Source of the DNA: Castellaniella sp041675725
GTDB lineage: Bacteria; Pseudomonadota; Gammaproteobacteria; Burkholderiales; Burkholderiaceae_B
Assembly (NCBI RefSeq): GCF_041675725.1
Contig: NZ_JBAYTI010000008.1
Coordinates: 1 to 63,342 of the forward strand
Direction of reading: 5' to 3'
DNA length: 63,342 nucleotides
In this document: positions 52,252 to 61,974 of the stretch, one piece after another
Numbering within the stretch: position 1 is the first letter of the stretch
How the letters are laid out: each line of letters begins with the position of its first letter
Made by a program: the position numbers and the translations under genes
Notes under the pieces: generated by a model
The model's database searches: none
What the model was told of the DNA's origin: nothing
What the model saw: the letters and a program-made list of their open reading frames with translations, nothing else

Positions 52252-53135
52252 GCCGCAGCCCCGCTGAGGCGCTCGAGGGCTTCATGGTACTTGGCGGCCG
52301 TCCGTGCAATAACGTCCGCCGGCAGACGCGGCGCCGGCGCGGTTTTGTCCCAGCTCTGGGCTTCGAGCCAATCCCGGACGAACTGCTTGTCGAACGAGGG
52401 TGGGCTCGACCCCGGCTGCCAGGCATCGGCCGGCCAGAAACGGGATGAATCCGGCGTCAGGACCTCATCCATCAGGTGCAAGGTACCGCCGGCATCCACG
52501 CCGAATTCGAATTTGGTGTCTGCGATCAGGATGCCGCGCGTCAGCGCATGACGCGCTGCCTCGGCGTACAGGGCCAGGGTGACCCGGCGGATTTCGTGGG
52601 CCAGCACGTGGCCGACCTGCGCCACCACATAGGCAAAGTCGACATTTTCATCGTGCTGGCCGAACTCTGCCTTGGCGGCGGGCGTGAAGATGGGCTCGGG
52701 CAGCGTGTCGGCCAGGCGCAGACCGGGCGGAAGCGCCACGCCGCATACGGCCCCGTGTGCCAGGTAATCTTTGTAGCCGGAACCGGCCAGATAGCCGCGC
52801 GCCACGGCCTCGACCAGGATGGGCTGCAAGCGCTTGACCACCATTGCCCGGCCTGCCACCTGATCGCGTTCGTCGGCCGCCACGACCGATTCAGGCGCGA
52901 TCCCCGTGGCATGCGTGGGTACCAGGTGCCCCAGGCGCTGCAGCCAGAATTCGGTAAGGGCCGTGAGCACATGCCCCTTGCCGGGGATCGGATCATCCAG
53001 AATGACATCGAAGGCCGAGATGCGATCGGTGGCGACGATCAGCAAATGATCATCGCCCACGGCATACATGTCGCGCACCTTGCCGCGCCCCAGCAACGGC
53101 AAGGAGCGGATTTCGGACTGCAGCAAGGCGGGCAT
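52248..53135 (-). CDS. purC: SAICAR synthase
   Basis: PurC ligates aspartate to CAIR with ATP. The 295-residue protein is the long SAICAR synthase form: GKVRDMYAVGDDHLLIVATDRISAFD, GSGYKDY, LPEPIFTPAAKAEFGQHDENVDF, and LIADTKFEFG with DEVLTPDSSRFWP. It follows fba by five bases on the same strand. Confidence 0.97.
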   Translation of the reverse strand: MPALLQSEIRSLPLLGRGKVRDMYAVGDDHLLIVATDRISAFDVILDDPIPGKGHVLTALTEFWLQRLGHLVPTHATGIAPESVVAADERDQVAGRAMVVKRLQPILVEAVARGYLAGSGYKDYLAHGAVCGVALPPGLRLADTLPEPIFTPAAKAEFGQHDENVDFAYVVAQVGHVLAHEIRRVTLALYAEAARHALTRGILIADTKFEFGVDAGGTLHLMDEVLTPDSSRFWPADAWQPGSSPPSFDKQFVRDWLEAQSWDKTAPAPRLPADVIARTAAKYHEALERLSGAAA

Positions 53136-53140
53136 GGCGC

Positions 53141-54205
53141 TTATTTCACCAACTGGTGCAGTTCGCCCGAGGCATACCGGGCAGCCATGTCGGACAGCGG
53201 AATCGGTTTGATACGGGATGCGTGGCCTGCCGTACCGAATTGCTCGTAGCGCGCCAGGCAGACTTTCTTGGCCGCCTCGCGGGCCGGCTTGAGGTATTCG
53301 CGCGGATCGAACTTGGAGGGGTTTTCGAACAGGAAGCGACGGATCGCCCCCGTCATGGCCAAGCGGATATCGGTATCGATGTTGACCTTGCGCACCCCGT
53401 GGCGAATGGCTTCTTGCAGTTCTTCGACCGGCACGCCATAGGTTTCCTTCATGTCGCCCCCGAACTGCCGAATCTCTGCCAGCAGCTCTTGCGGAACGCT
53501 GGAGCTGCCATGCATGACCAGGTGGGTATTGGGCAGGCGTGCGTGAATCTCTTTGACGCGCTGTATGGACAGAATGTCGCCCGTGGGCTTGCGTGTGAAC
53601 TTGTAGGCGCCATGGCTGGTACCCACTGCGATCGCCAGGGCATCGAGCTGGGTCTGCTGGACGAAGTCGGCGGCCTGTTCGGGATCGGTGAGCAGCTGCT
53701 CGCGCGTCATCGTGCCTTCGGCCCCGTGGCCGTCTTCTTTGTCGCCCTTCATGGTCTCGAGCGAGCCCAGACAGCCGAGCTCGCCTTCGACCGTGATGCC
53801 CAGGGGATGCGCCATCTGCACCACCTTGCGGGTGACGTCGAGATTGTATTCGTACGAAGAGATAGTCTTGCCGTCGGCCATCAGCGAGCCGTCCATCATC
53901 ACGCTGGAGAAGCCCAGATCGATGGCGCCCCGGCAGACATCGGGCGATTGGCCGTGGTCTTGGTGCATGACCACCGGAATGTGCGGATAGGATTCTACCG
54001 CGGCCTGGATCAGGTATTTCAGGAAACCTTCCCCGGCATATTTGCGCGCACCGGCCGAGGCCTGCATGATCACAGGGCTGTCCGTCTCGGCTGCGGCCTC
54101 CATGATGGCTTGAACCTGCTCCAGATTGTTGACGTTGAATGCCGGGATCCCGTAGCTGTGTTCAGCCGCGTGATCGAGCAATTGGCGCATGGAAACCAGG
54201 GCCAT
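53141..54205 (-). CDS. fba: Fructose-bisphosphate aldolase, class II
   Basis: Fba interconverts fructose-1,6-bisphosphate with dihydroxyacetone phosphate and glyceraldehyde 3-phosphate, using zinc. The 354-residue protein has the zinc and substrate motifs VMHQDHGQSPDVC, GFSSVMMDGSLM, EGELGCLGSLE, GTSHGAYKF, LVMHGSSSVPQE and KVNIDTDIRLAMTGAIR. The start has GGAGG upstream. It precedes purC in the same direction; glycolysis and purine genes thus share a transcript or at least a strand. Confidence 0.97.
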   Translation of the reverse strand: MALVSMRQLLDHAAEHSYGIPAFNVNNLEQVQAIMEAAAETDSPVIMQASAGARKYAGEGFLKYLIQAAVESYPHIPVVMHQDHGQSPDVCRGAIDLGFSSVMMDGSLMADGKTISSYEYNLDVTRKVVQMAHPLGITVEGELGCLGSLETMKGDKEDGHGAEGTMTREQLLTDPEQAADFVQQTQLDALAIAVGTSHGAYKFTRKPTGDILSIQRVKEIHARLPNTHLVMHGSSSVPQELLAEIRQFGGDMKETYGVPVEELQEAIRHGVRKVNIDTDIRLAMTGAIRRFLFENPSKFDPREYLKPAREAAKKVCLARYEQFGTAGHASRIKPIPLSDMAARYASGELHQLVK

Positions 54206-54268
54206 GATCAGACCTCCAGATAATGGTGTAAGAAAAATGCTTGGGGTGATTTTAAGATGGAATAGGAA

Positions 54269-54913
54269 TCACTGCTGGCGGCGCGCGGACTTGGGCCGGA
54301 AGGCCTGCACCCGATCGGGGCGTGTTTCCACATAGGGCCCACCGATGAGATCCAGGCAATAAGGCACGGCGGCAAACACGCCGGGCACGCCGGCCGACTG
54401 CCCATCGGCGCGCACCCCTTCGAGGGTTTCTCGAATGGCGCGCGGCTGGCCCGGCAGGTTGAGAATCAAGGCGGCATGCCCATCCGGGCATTCGCGCAGC
54501 ACGGCCACCTGGCGCGACAGGATGGCCGTAGGAACGAAATGCAGGCTCACCTGGCGCATTTGTTCCGCAAAACCCGGCAATTCACGCGTGGCGACGTCGA
54601 GCGTTGCATCGGGCGTGACGTCGCGCCGCGCCGGGCCGGTGCCACCGGTGGTCAGAACCAGGTCGCAGCCACGCTCATCGACCAGCGCACGCAAGGCATC
54701 GGCAATTTGCGCCCGTTCATCTGGCAGCAGGCAGGTGAGCACCTGCATCGGCCCCGCGATGGTGTCCTGCAGCCACGCCTGCAACGCCGGAATACCCTGA
54801 TCCACATACTGGCCCGTGCTCGCGCGGTCGGATACCGACACCAGGCCCACCAGCAGCTCGTCGGGGTGGCGCCGGACCAGCCGCTGCGGCGGACTGCCAA
54901 CGCGATCAGGCAC
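54269..54913 (-). CDS. mog: Molybdopterin adenylyltransferase
   Basis: Mog adenylylates molybdopterin ahead of molybdenum insertion. The 214-residue protein has the MoCF fold motifs VGLVSVSDRASTGQYVDQG, LVLTTGGTGPARRDVTPDA and the LPGQPRAIRETL helix. It starts inside the last codons of accD (eight-base overlap). A second MoCF-fold protein is the CinA-like gene at 12.1 kb, which lacks the GGTGP motif in its usual form. Confidence 0.93.
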   Translation of the reverse strand: MPDRVGSPPQRLVRRHPDELLVGLVSVSDRASTGQYVDQGIPALQAWLQDTIAGPMQVLTCLLPDERAQIADALRALVDERGCDLVLTTGGTGPARRDVTPDATLDVATRELPGFAEQMRQVSLHFVPTAILSRQVAVLRECPDGHAALILNLPGQPRAIRETLEGVRADGQSAGVPGVFAAVPYCLDLIGGPYVETRPDRVQAFRPKSARRQQ

Positions 54914-55811
54914 GGGGCTGCCGCTGCTGGGCGGCCGAACGGTTGACCACGTCGATGGGCTGCCGCGTCAGCAAGGCCAACAAGTGCGCGACCTCGGCCT
55001 GAAGTTCGCGCCGGTCCACGACCCGGTCGATGGCCCCTTTTTCGAGCAGGAATTCGGCCCGCTGGAAGCCTTCGGGCAGTTTTTCGCGCACGGTCTGTTC
55101 GATGACTCGCGGCCCCGCGAAACCGATGAGCGCATTGGGCTCGGCCAGCACCACGTCGCCCATAAAGGCGAACGAGGCCGACACGCCCCCCATGGTGGGG
55201 TCGGTCAGGATACTGATGAAAGGCAGGCCCGCCTCGGATAGCTGCTGCAGCATGGCGGTGGTCTTGGCCATCTGCATCAGGGAGAAAAGGGATTCCTGCA
55301 TACGTGCGCCGCCCGAGGCGGACACGCAGATGAAAGGCAGGCGCCGGCGAATGGCTTGCTGAACCCCCAGGGCAAAGCGCTCGCCCACCACGGAGCCCAT
55401 CGAGCCCCCCATGAAGGCAAACTCGAAACACGCGAGAATGGTCGGCACGGACAGGATGGTGCCCCCGACCACGACCAGCGCCTCGGATTCGCCCGTCTGT
55501 TTCACCGCCTCTGAGACCCGGTCCGGATATTTATGCGTATCGCGAAACTTGAGCGGATCGGTTGGACGGATACGGTCGCCGATTTCTTCGCGGCCGTCGG
55601 GATCGAGCAGCGAATCGATGCGCGCCCGGGCGCCGAGCCGCATATGATGGCCGCATTTGGGGCAGACGTTCAGTGTCGCCTGCAAGTCTTCTTTGTAGAG
55701 GACCGATTCGCAGGACGGGCACTTGACCCACAACCCTTCAGGCACCCGCTTGGTACCCGAATCGGTGCTGCGGTTGATGCGCGGCGGCAGGATTTTCTCG
55801 AACCAGCTCAT
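54906..55811 (-). CDS. accD: Acetyl-CoA carboxylase carboxyltransferase subunit beta
   Basis: AccD with AccA transfers the carboxyl group from biotin to acetyl-CoA in fatty acid synthesis. The 301-residue protein has the N-terminal zinc finger (CPSC, then CPKCG, about residues 33-56) and the crotonase-like core with ASGGARMQE, GGVSASFAFMGD and EPNALIGFAGPRVIEQT. ATGA overlap with trpA upstream and overlap with mog downstream. The trpBA-accD order is typical of Burkholderiales. Confidence 0.97.
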   Translation of the reverse strand: MSWFEKILPPRINRSTDSGTKRVPEGLWVKCPSCESVLYKEDLQATLNVCPKCGHHMRLGARARIDSLLDPDGREEIGDRIRPTDPLKFRDTHKYPDRVSEAVKQTGESEALVVVGGTILSVPTILACFEFAFMGGSMGSVVGERFALGVQQAIRRRLPFICVSASGGARMQESLFSLMQMAKTTAMLQQLSEAGLPFISILTDPTMGGVSASFAFMGDVVLAEPNALIGFAGPRVIEQTVREKLPEGFQRAEFLLEKGAIDRVVDRRELQAEVAHLLALLTRQPIDVVNRSAAQQRQPRA

Positions 55812-56638
55812 GCCTCGCCCCTGGTGACGCCGGCCATGGCCTGATGCACTTGCCCCAGCCAGTGCGCGGCGGCCTCGATGGCGGCCTGCGGGCCGGCCCG
55901 TTCGGCCGCCTCGCGGATGATTTCAATGAGTTTGCTGCCGATGACCACCGCATCCGCATGGCGGGCCACCCGGGCCGCACTGTCGGCATCGCGGATACCA
56001 AAGCCGACCCCGACCGGAATACCGACGTGCCGGCGGATCTCCGCCAGGTGACGGGCGACGTCATCCGTGTCCAGGTGCCCGGCGCCGGTCACCCCCTTGA
56101 GCGATACATAATAAACGTACCCGCGCGCCAGACGGGCCACCTGCTGCATGCGGGCCACGGTGGACGTGGGCGCCAGCAGGTAAATGGGCGCCAGGCCGGC
56201 GGCGTCCATGGCGGCGGCAAAATCGGCGGACTCTTCGGGGGTGTAGTCGACCGTGAGTACGCCATCGACCCCGGCCTGCACTGCGCGCTGGATGAACGGC
56301 CCCGCACCCATGCTCTCGATCGGATTGGCGTAGCCCATGAGCACCACGGGCGTCTGTGTGTCGCTCTGCCGAAACTCGGCAACGATGTCGAGCACCCGCT
56401 GCAGGCTGGTGCCGGCGGCAATGGCGCGTTCGCCAGCCTGCTGAATGACGGGGCCGTCGGCCGCCGGGTCGGAAAAGGGCACGCCCAGTTCGATGATGTC
56501 TGCGCCGGCCGCAACCAGCGCACGCATCAGTGCCGGGGTGGACCCCACCAGAGGATCGCCCGCCGTAATGTAGGGGATCAGGGCGGCCCGCCCCTGCAGC
56601 GCGTTGAAACGGGTGGCCAAACGGGATTGAGTCTTCAT
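55808..56638 (-). CDS. trpA: Tryptophan synthase subunit alpha
   Basis: TrpA cleaves indole-3-glycerol phosphate to indole for TrpB. The 276-residue TIM barrel has YITAGDP, the catalytic Glu in IELGVPFSDPAADGPVIQ (second catalytic Asp in the same loop region), VVLMGYANPI, VTGAGHLDTDDV and GVGFGIRDADSA. The start is placed at 56638, 10 bases after trpB; the frame to 56863 is antisense-like overlap. accD begins in its stop. Confidence 0.97.
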   Translation of the reverse strand: MKTQSRLATRFNALQGRAALIPYITAGDPLVGSTPALMRALVAAGADIIELGVPFSDPAADGPVIQQAGERAIAAGTSLQRVLDIVAEFRQSDTQTPVVLMGYANPIESMGAGPFIQRAVQAGVDGVLTVDYTPEESADFAAAMDAAGLAPIYLLAPTSTVARMQQVARLARGYVYYVSLKGVTGAGHLDTDDVARHLAEIRRHVGIPVGVGFGIRDADSAARVARHADAVVIGSKLIEIIREAAERAGPQAAIEAAAHWLGQVHQAMAGVTRGEA

Positions 56639-56648
56639 GCCGGCCCCC

Positions 56649-57845
56649 TCAGAGTATGATGCCGCTATGTTCGGCGACGGTATGCATGTCTTTGTCGCCG
56701 CGCCCCGACAGATTGACCAGGATGAGGGTGTCAGGCGGCAGATCCGGTGCCATCTTGACCGCCTGCGCAATGGCATGCGCTGATTCGAGCGCCGGAATAA
56801 TGCCCTCGATGTGGCAGCAGTCGTGGTAGGCGGCCAGCGCTTCGGCGTCTGTAATGCCCACATAGCGGGCCCGGCCGCTTTCCTTCAGCCAGGCGTGCTC
56901 TGGCCCGACGCCCGGATAATCGAGGCCGGCCGAAATCGAATGGGTCGGCTGGATCTGCCCGTGTTCATCTTGCAGCAGATACGTGCGATTGCCATGCAGC
57001 ACCCCCACCACCCCGCAGTTGAGCGAGGCGGCGTGCCGCCCGCTGTCGAGGCCTTCGCCCGCGGCCTCGACCCCGATCAGCCGCACGGACGAATCTTCGA
57101 TATAAGGATGGAAGATGCCAATGGCATTTGACCCGCCGCCGACGGAGGCCAGTATGTAATCAGGTTGGCGGCCGGCATCCCTGGGCATTTGCTCGCGGCA
57201 TTCGCGGCCTATGATGGTCTGGAAATCCCGCACCATTTGCGGATAAGGGTGCGGGCCGGCCACCGTGCCGATGATGTAGAACGTATCCTCGACGTGGGTG
57301 ACCCAGTCGCGCATGGCCTCGTTCAGGGCGTCCTTGAGCGTGCGCGAACCCGATTCCACCGGCACCACCTCGGCCCCCAGGAGCTTCATGCGATACACGT
57401 TGGAGGCCTGCCGCTGGACGTCTTCGGCGCCCATGTACACCACGCACGGCATGCCGTAGCGCGCGGCGACGGTGGCCGTGGCCACGCCGTGCTGGCCGGC
57501 GCCGGTTTCGGCAATGATGCGCTGCTTGCCCATGCGCCGCGCCAGCAGGGCCTGGCCAATGCAGTTGTTGACCTTGTGCGCGCCCGTGTGATTGAGGTCT
57601 TCGCGCTTGAACCAGATCTGGGCCCCCCCGAGCCGCTCGGACCAGCGACGCGCATGATAGACCGGGCTGGGCCGGCCGACGAAATGTTCGAGCTCGTAGG
57701 CGTATTCGCGCTGGAACTCGGGATCCTCGCGATACTTTGCGTAGGCCTCGCGCAGGGCTTCGAGGGCGTGCACCAGGGTCTCAGCCACGAAGGATCCGCC
57801 AAACCTGCCAAAGTGTCCGTGTGCGTCGGGCAGCTGATAGGACAT
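56649..57845 (-). CDS. trpB: Tryptophan synthase subunit beta
   Basis: TrpB is the PLP subunit joining indole with serine. The 398-residue protein has REDLNHTGAHKVNN with the PLP lysine, ETGAGQHGVATATVAA, the phosphate loop SVGGGSNAIG and SAGLDYPGVGPEH. The start ATG 57845 follows the family N-terminus MSYQLPDAHGHFG; the frame opens at 57896. No trpF precedes it; relA lies upstream instead. Confidence 0.97.
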   Translation of the reverse strand: MSYQLPDAHGHFGRFGGSFVAETLVHALEALREAYAKYREDPEFQREYAYELEHFVGRPSPVYHARRWSERLGGAQIWFKREDLNHTGAHKVNNCIGQALLARRMGKQRIIAETGAGQHGVATATVAARYGMPCVVYMGAEDVQRQASNVYRMKLLGAEVVPVESGSRTLKDALNEAMRDWVTHVEDTFYIIGTVAGPHPYPQMVRDFQTIIGRECREQMPRDAGRQPDYILASVGGGSNAIGIFHPYIEDSSVRLIGVEAAGEGLDSGRHAASLNCGVVGVLHGNRTYLLQDEHGQIQPTHSISAGLDYPGVGPEHAWLKESGRARYVGITDAEALAAYHDCCHIEGIIPALESAHAIAQAVKMAPDLPPDTLILVNLSGRGDKDMHTVAEHSGIIL

Positions 57846-57919
57846 GAAATTCAGTCTCTCTGGAAATAAGCCCCGAGCCAAGGACCCGCCGGGCAAACGA
57901 GCATTTTACCAGCCGCCGG

Positions 57920-60118
57920 TCAATGGCGGCTGGCTTCGACGCCTGGCAGCTCGTTGACGGCGGCCAGCGCCTGACGGATCTCGTTGCCATCGCGCACCTC
58001 GATGGTGAACACCATATGGGCTAGAGAGCGCCGGCTGTGAGTCGTTACACGGACCACCCGCAAGCGCAGGCGCGCAAAGACTTCGGACAGGTCGCGCAAC
58101 AGGTTGGGGCGATCCTGGGCGCGCACATCCAGGTCGACGGGATACAGGCTTTGGCCCGTGTCACCCCAGGCCACCTCGATGCAGCGCTCGGGGTGGCGTT
58201 GCGCCAACGCAGCCCAGGACGGGCAATCGCGCCGGTGGATGGAGACCCCGCGGCCCCGCGTGACGAACCCCTCGATCGCATCCGGCGGCGCCGGGCGGCA
58301 GCAGCGCGCCAGTTGGGTCATGAGCGAATCGACCCCCACCACCAGCACCCCGCTCTTGCCCGTGCGCGAAACGCTGCCCGCGCCGCTGCCGTATACGCGC
58401 GGCTCATCGGATGGCGGCGCGGCAGGCTCGGGGGCCTGGAACATGGCATCGATCTGGCGCAGGCTGAAGTCTTCTTTGGCGACCGCGACATACAAGTCAT
58501 CGGCCCGCGCAAAACCGAGCTGCTGGGCCAGCTGCTCCTGGTTGATCGCCGTACGCCCGAGGCGCTGCAGCTCTTTTTCCACCAGCGCCTGGCCCTGGGC
58601 GATGCGCTGCTGCAATTCGACCGCATTGAACCAGGCGCGCACCTTGGCCCGCGCCCGCGAACTAGCCAGAAAACCCAGCTGCGGGTTGATCCAGTCGCGC
58701 GAGGGCCCGCCGGACTTGGCTGCAATGATCTCCACGGTCTGCCCTGTTTTCAGCGGCGTGGACAGGGAGACCATCTGGCCATCGACGCGCGCGCCGCGGC
58801 ACCGGTGACCCAGATCCGTATGCAGCAAATAGGCGAAATCCAGCGGCGTGGAACCGGCAGGCAGCTCGAGCACCCGGGCTTGCGGCGTCATGACGTAGAT
58901 ATGGGGATCGCGGGCGGCCGTCACGACGACGTCATCCGGGCGCTGATCGGCCTTCCAGGACAACAGCTGCCGCATCCAGGCGATTTTCTGGTCGTAGGCG
59001 CCCGATGCCGCCACCTGGCCGCCCCGGGCCCCGGCCTCTTTGTAACGCCAATGCGCCGCCATCCCGTACTCGGCGAAATAATGCATTTCACGCGTACGGA
59101 TCTGGATTTCAAACGCCCTGCCCTGCGTATCGGCCACGACCGTATGCAGCGAACGATAGCCGTTGGGCTTGGGCCGGGCGATGTAGTCATCGAATTCATC
59201 CGCGACCGGCACCCAGATCGCGTGCACCAGCGCCAGCACGGCATAGCATTCGCGTTCATCGGCCACGATGACGCGCAAGGCGCGCAAGTCATAGAGCTGA
59301 TCGAAGGACAGCTGCTTCATGCGCATCTTGTTCCAGATGCTGTAGATGTGCTTGGGCCGGCCGGAAATCTCGGCACGCAGGCCGGCGTCCGCCAGCGCCT
59401 TGTGCAGGCGCTTGATCACCGCCGTAATGAAACCTTCGCGTTCGGCCCGCTTTTCTTCCAGTTGCCGGGCGATCGCTTTATAAGTGTCCGGTTGCAGGAA
59501 CCGGAATGAAAGGTCTTCCATTTCCCACTTGAGCTGCCAGATTCCCAGGCGGTTCGCCAACGGCGTGTACAGCGAAAGGGTCTCCCGGGCAAAATCCATT
59601 GGACACGTCGCGTGCCCCAGGGCGTACCAGCGCAGGGATTGCAGACGCGAGGCCAGGCGAATCAGTACGATACGCAGGTCGGCCGCCATCGCCAGCAGCA
59701 TTTTGCGCTGCATTTCCTGCTGATCGCCTTCTCCGTGCGCCCCCGCTTGCCCCGTCATGGCGCTTAGGCGCAACAGCGCCCCGACCCCCTGCACCAGCGT
59801 CAGGATCTCTGGGCCAAACGCCTCGCGCATGGGATCGCGTCGCGCCAGTTCGGCCGCGGATTCGGGCTGGATCGACAACAGGGACGCAGCGCGGGTGGCT
59901 GCATCCGTTTCGAGTTCCGCAAGGATCAGGACCGTGGCCGCGCTGTGGGCGGCCAGGGGTTCGCCCGTGCTGGCCCGCGCGGATTCCAGCGGCTCGCGCA
60001 CCCAGTCCAGGGCTTGCCCCAGCAGCCGCTGGCCCTCGGCATCCAGGCCGCGGCTGGCCCGCTTCAGCCAGGTTGCATCAAAAGGATCCGCCGACAACGA
60101 CACAGAGGAGGATTTCAT
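57920..60118 (-). CDS. relA: (p)ppGpp synthetase RelA
   Basis: RelA makes (p)ppGpp on the ribosome during amino acid starvation. The 732-residue protein has an N-terminal pseudo-hydrolase domain without the HDxxED motif (AHSAATVLILAEL and RAASLLSIQ stand in its place), a synthetase domain with GRPKHIYSIWNKM and YDLRALRVIV (about 250-285), DYIARPKPNGYRSLHT, a TGS domain (AGSTPLDFAYLLHTDLG, about 425), a Cys-rich insert (ARCCRPAPPD) and a C-terminal ACT domain. The missing hydrolase site marks it as RelA and not SpoT/Rel. It lies upstream of trpB on the same strand. Confidence 0.95.
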   Translation of the reverse strand: MKSSSVSLSADPFDATWLKRASRGLDAEGQRLLGQALDWVREPLESARASTGEPLAAHSAATVLILAELETDAATRAASLLSIQPESAAELARRDPMREAFGPEILTLVQGVGALLRLSAMTGQAGAHGEGDQQEMQRKMLLAMAADLRIVLIRLASRLQSLRWYALGHATCPMDFARETLSLYTPLANRLGIWQLKWEMEDLSFRFLQPDTYKAIARQLEEKRAEREGFITAVIKRLHKALADAGLRAEISGRPKHIYSIWNKMRMKQLSFDQLYDLRALRVIVADERECYAVLALVHAIWVPVADEFDDYIARPKPNGYRSLHTVVADTQGRAFEIQIRTREMHYFAEYGMAAHWRYKEAGARGGQVAASGAYDQKIAWMRQLLSWKADQRPDDVVVTAARDPHIYVMTPQARVLELPAGSTPLDFAYLLHTDLGHRCRGARVDGQMVSLSTPLKTGQTVEIIAAKSGGPSRDWINPQLGFLASSRARAKVRAWFNAVELQQRIAQGQALVEKELQRLGRTAINQEQLAQQLGFARADDLYVAVAKEDFSLRQIDAMFQAPEPAAPPSDEPRVYGSGAGSVSRTGKSGVLVVGVDSLMTQLARCCRPAPPDAIEGFVTRGRGVSIHRRDCPSWAALAQRHPERCIEVAWGDTGQSLYPVDLDVRAQDRPNLLRDLSEVFARLRLRVVRVTTHSRRSLAHMVFTIEVRDGNEIRQALAAVNELPGVEASRH

Positions 60119-60297
60119 GGCAGGCTGCCCACGCCAACGGGCCGAATGTTCAGGCCGGGTTGCAAACCTCTATACTACCTGCCTCCCCGATCTTTGTTTC
60201 ATCCCTGACATCATGACGGGATATACGGGTTGACCCCTAGTATTCAGGTAGAATGTCGCAAGACTTTACCGGTCCGTGCATTCCAGGAGTACCCATC

Positions 60298-60624
60298 ATG
60301 ACCCACGTCGTCACCGAAAACTGCATCAAATGCAAGTACACCGACTGTGTCGACGTCTGTCCGGTGGACTGTTTCCGCGAAGGCCCGAACTTCCTGGTCA
60401 TCGATCCCGAAGAATGCATCGACTGCGCGGTCTGTGTACCCGAATGCCCGGCCAATGCCATTTTTGCCGAAGAAGACGTGCCCCAGGACCAGGTCGATTT
60501 CATTCCCCTGAACGCCGAACTCTCGCCCATTTTCGGGCCGATCAACCGTTCAGTGGGCGAGCTCGACGGCGCCGACGACTGGAATGGCGTGGCCGACAAG
60601 CTCAAGTACCTCGAGCGCCCCTGA
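60298..60624 (+). CDS. fdxA: 7Fe ferredoxin FdxA
   Basis: A 108-residue low-potential ferredoxin with one 3Fe-4S and one 4Fe-4S cluster. Cysteines lie at 9, 12, 17, 21, 25, 40, 43, 46 and 50; the spacing of the first group and CIDCAVCVPECP for the second are standard. The C-terminal extension (about 60-108) is family-typical. A strong AGGAG ribosome site sets the start at 60298. It is divergent from relA and is usually essential or near-essential in betaproteobacteria. Confidence 0.96.
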   Translation: MTHVVTENCIKCKYTDCVDVCPVDCFREGPNFLVIDPEECIDCAVCVPECPANAIFAEEDVPQDQVDFIPLNAELSPIFGPINRSVGELDGADDWNGVADKLKYLERP

Positions 60625-60756
60625 AGGCATTCTTGGGCGTCTGTGAATCGGGGTAAATCCCAGTATAGGGTTTTTGTGAACTGACGTTACTGTAATCAGG
60701 CACATTCAGAGTGTCCCTGTCTGTATACGCTGTTCACGACAAAAGGCCCAAAACAC

Positions 60757-61974
60757 ATGCTGTATGACCTGCACGAGATTCAAAGATCCATTCTCGGCCC
60801 CTTCTCGGCCTTTACCGAAACCGGTTCCCAACTTTTCTCCAACCCATACAGCCCACTGGCCTATACGCCGCTATCCCGACAGCTGGCGGCCGCCTACGAG
60901 CTCGCCCATCGCGTAGGAAAGGATTACGAAAAGCCCGCCTGGGGTCTGGACACCACGTATATCAACGGGCGTGAAATCGCCGTCACCGAAGACATCGCGG
61001 TCAACAAGCCGTTTTGCCGCCTGGTCCATTTTCGCCGCAATGCCCGCCGCAAGGATCCCCGCGTTCTGCTGGTCGCCCCCCTGTCGGGTCATCATGCCAC
61101 GCTGTTGCGCGATACGGCCCGCTCCCTGATCCAGAACCACGAAGTCTACGTCACCGACTGGGTCGACGCCCGCATGGTGCCCATCGCCGACGGCACCTTC
61201 GGCCTGGACGACTACGTGCGCTACATACAGGCCTTTCTGCGCCACCTGGGCCCGGATACGCACGTCATCTCGGTGTGCCAGCCCACGGTGCCCGTCATGG
61301 CCGCGCTCTCGCTCATGGCCAGCGAAGACGACCCCGACCAGCCCCGCAGCATGGTGATGATGGGCGGGCCCATCGACACCCGCAAGTCGCCCACCCAGGT
61401 AAACCGCCTGGCCACCACCAAACCCTATGAATGGTTCGAAGACAACCTGATCCATCGGGTGCCGCCGCGCTACCCGGGCGCCGGGCGCAAAGTGTATCCC
61501 GGCTTCCTGCAACATGCAGGCTTCGTGGCCATGAATCCAGACCGGCACGTCAAGTCTCACTACGATTACTATCTGCACTTGTTGCGCGGAGACGACAGCG
61601 ATGCCGAAGCGCATCGCCGTTTCTACGACGAGTACAATGCCGTCCTCGACATGCCCGCCAAGTTCTATCTCGATACCATCCGCACCGTGTTCCAAGAATT
61701 CCGCCTGCCGCGCGGCACATGGGTGATCGACGGGCAGACCGTCGATCCAGGCGCCATCCGCAAGACGGCGCTCATGACCGTCGAAGGCGCCCTGGACGAC
61801 ATCTCCGGGTTGGGCCAGACTCACGCGGCCCATACCTTGTGTGCCAACCTGTCGCCTTCCATGCGCGAAGTCCATACCGCCGCGCACTGCGGCCACTATG
61901 GGATATTCTCCGGCCGGCGCTGGCGCGAGCTGATCTACCCGCGCATTTCCACCTTCATACGGGCCCATGCCTGA
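60757..61974 (+). CDS. phaZ: Intracellular polyhydroxyalkanoate depolymerase
   Basis: PhaZ hydrolyses stored PHB inside the cell. The 405-residue protein lacks a signal peptide and matches the intracellular PHB depolymerase family: MLYDLHEIQRSILGPF at the N-terminus, SGHHATLLRDT, the catalytic Cys174 in SVCQPTVP (in place of the lipase-box serine), and the C-terminal AHCGHYGIFSGRRWR block with the catalytic His. It follows fdxA by 132 bases; rnfB starts within its last codons. Confidence 0.95.
   Translation: MLYDLHEIQRSILGPFSAFTETGSQLFSNPYSPLAYTPLSRQLAAAYELAHRVGKDYEKPAWGLDTTYINGREIAVTEDIAVNKPFCRLVHFRRNARRKDPRVLLVAPLSGHHATLLRDTARSLIQNHEVYVTDWVDARMVPIADGTFGLDDYVRYIQAFLRHLGPDTHVISVCQPTVPVMAALSLMASEDDPDQPRSMVMMGGPIDTRKSPTQVNRLATTKPYEWFEDNLIHRVPPRYPGAGRKVYPGFLQHAGFVAMNPDRHVKSHYDYYLHLLRGDDSDAEAHRRFYDEYNAVLDMPAKFYLDTIRTVFQEFRLPRGTWVIDGQTVDPGAIRKTALMTVEGALDDISGLGQTHAAHTLCANLSPSMREVHTAAHCGHYGIFSGRRWRELIYPRISTFIRAHA

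Noticed and set aside
58037..59509. 490-codon plus-strand frame opposite relA
   Set aside because: relA domains are clear; antisense frame lacks domain evidence.
60228..60254. TTGACC and TAGAAT before fdxA, considered as a promoter
   Set aside because: The spacer is only 13 bases, too short for sigma-70.
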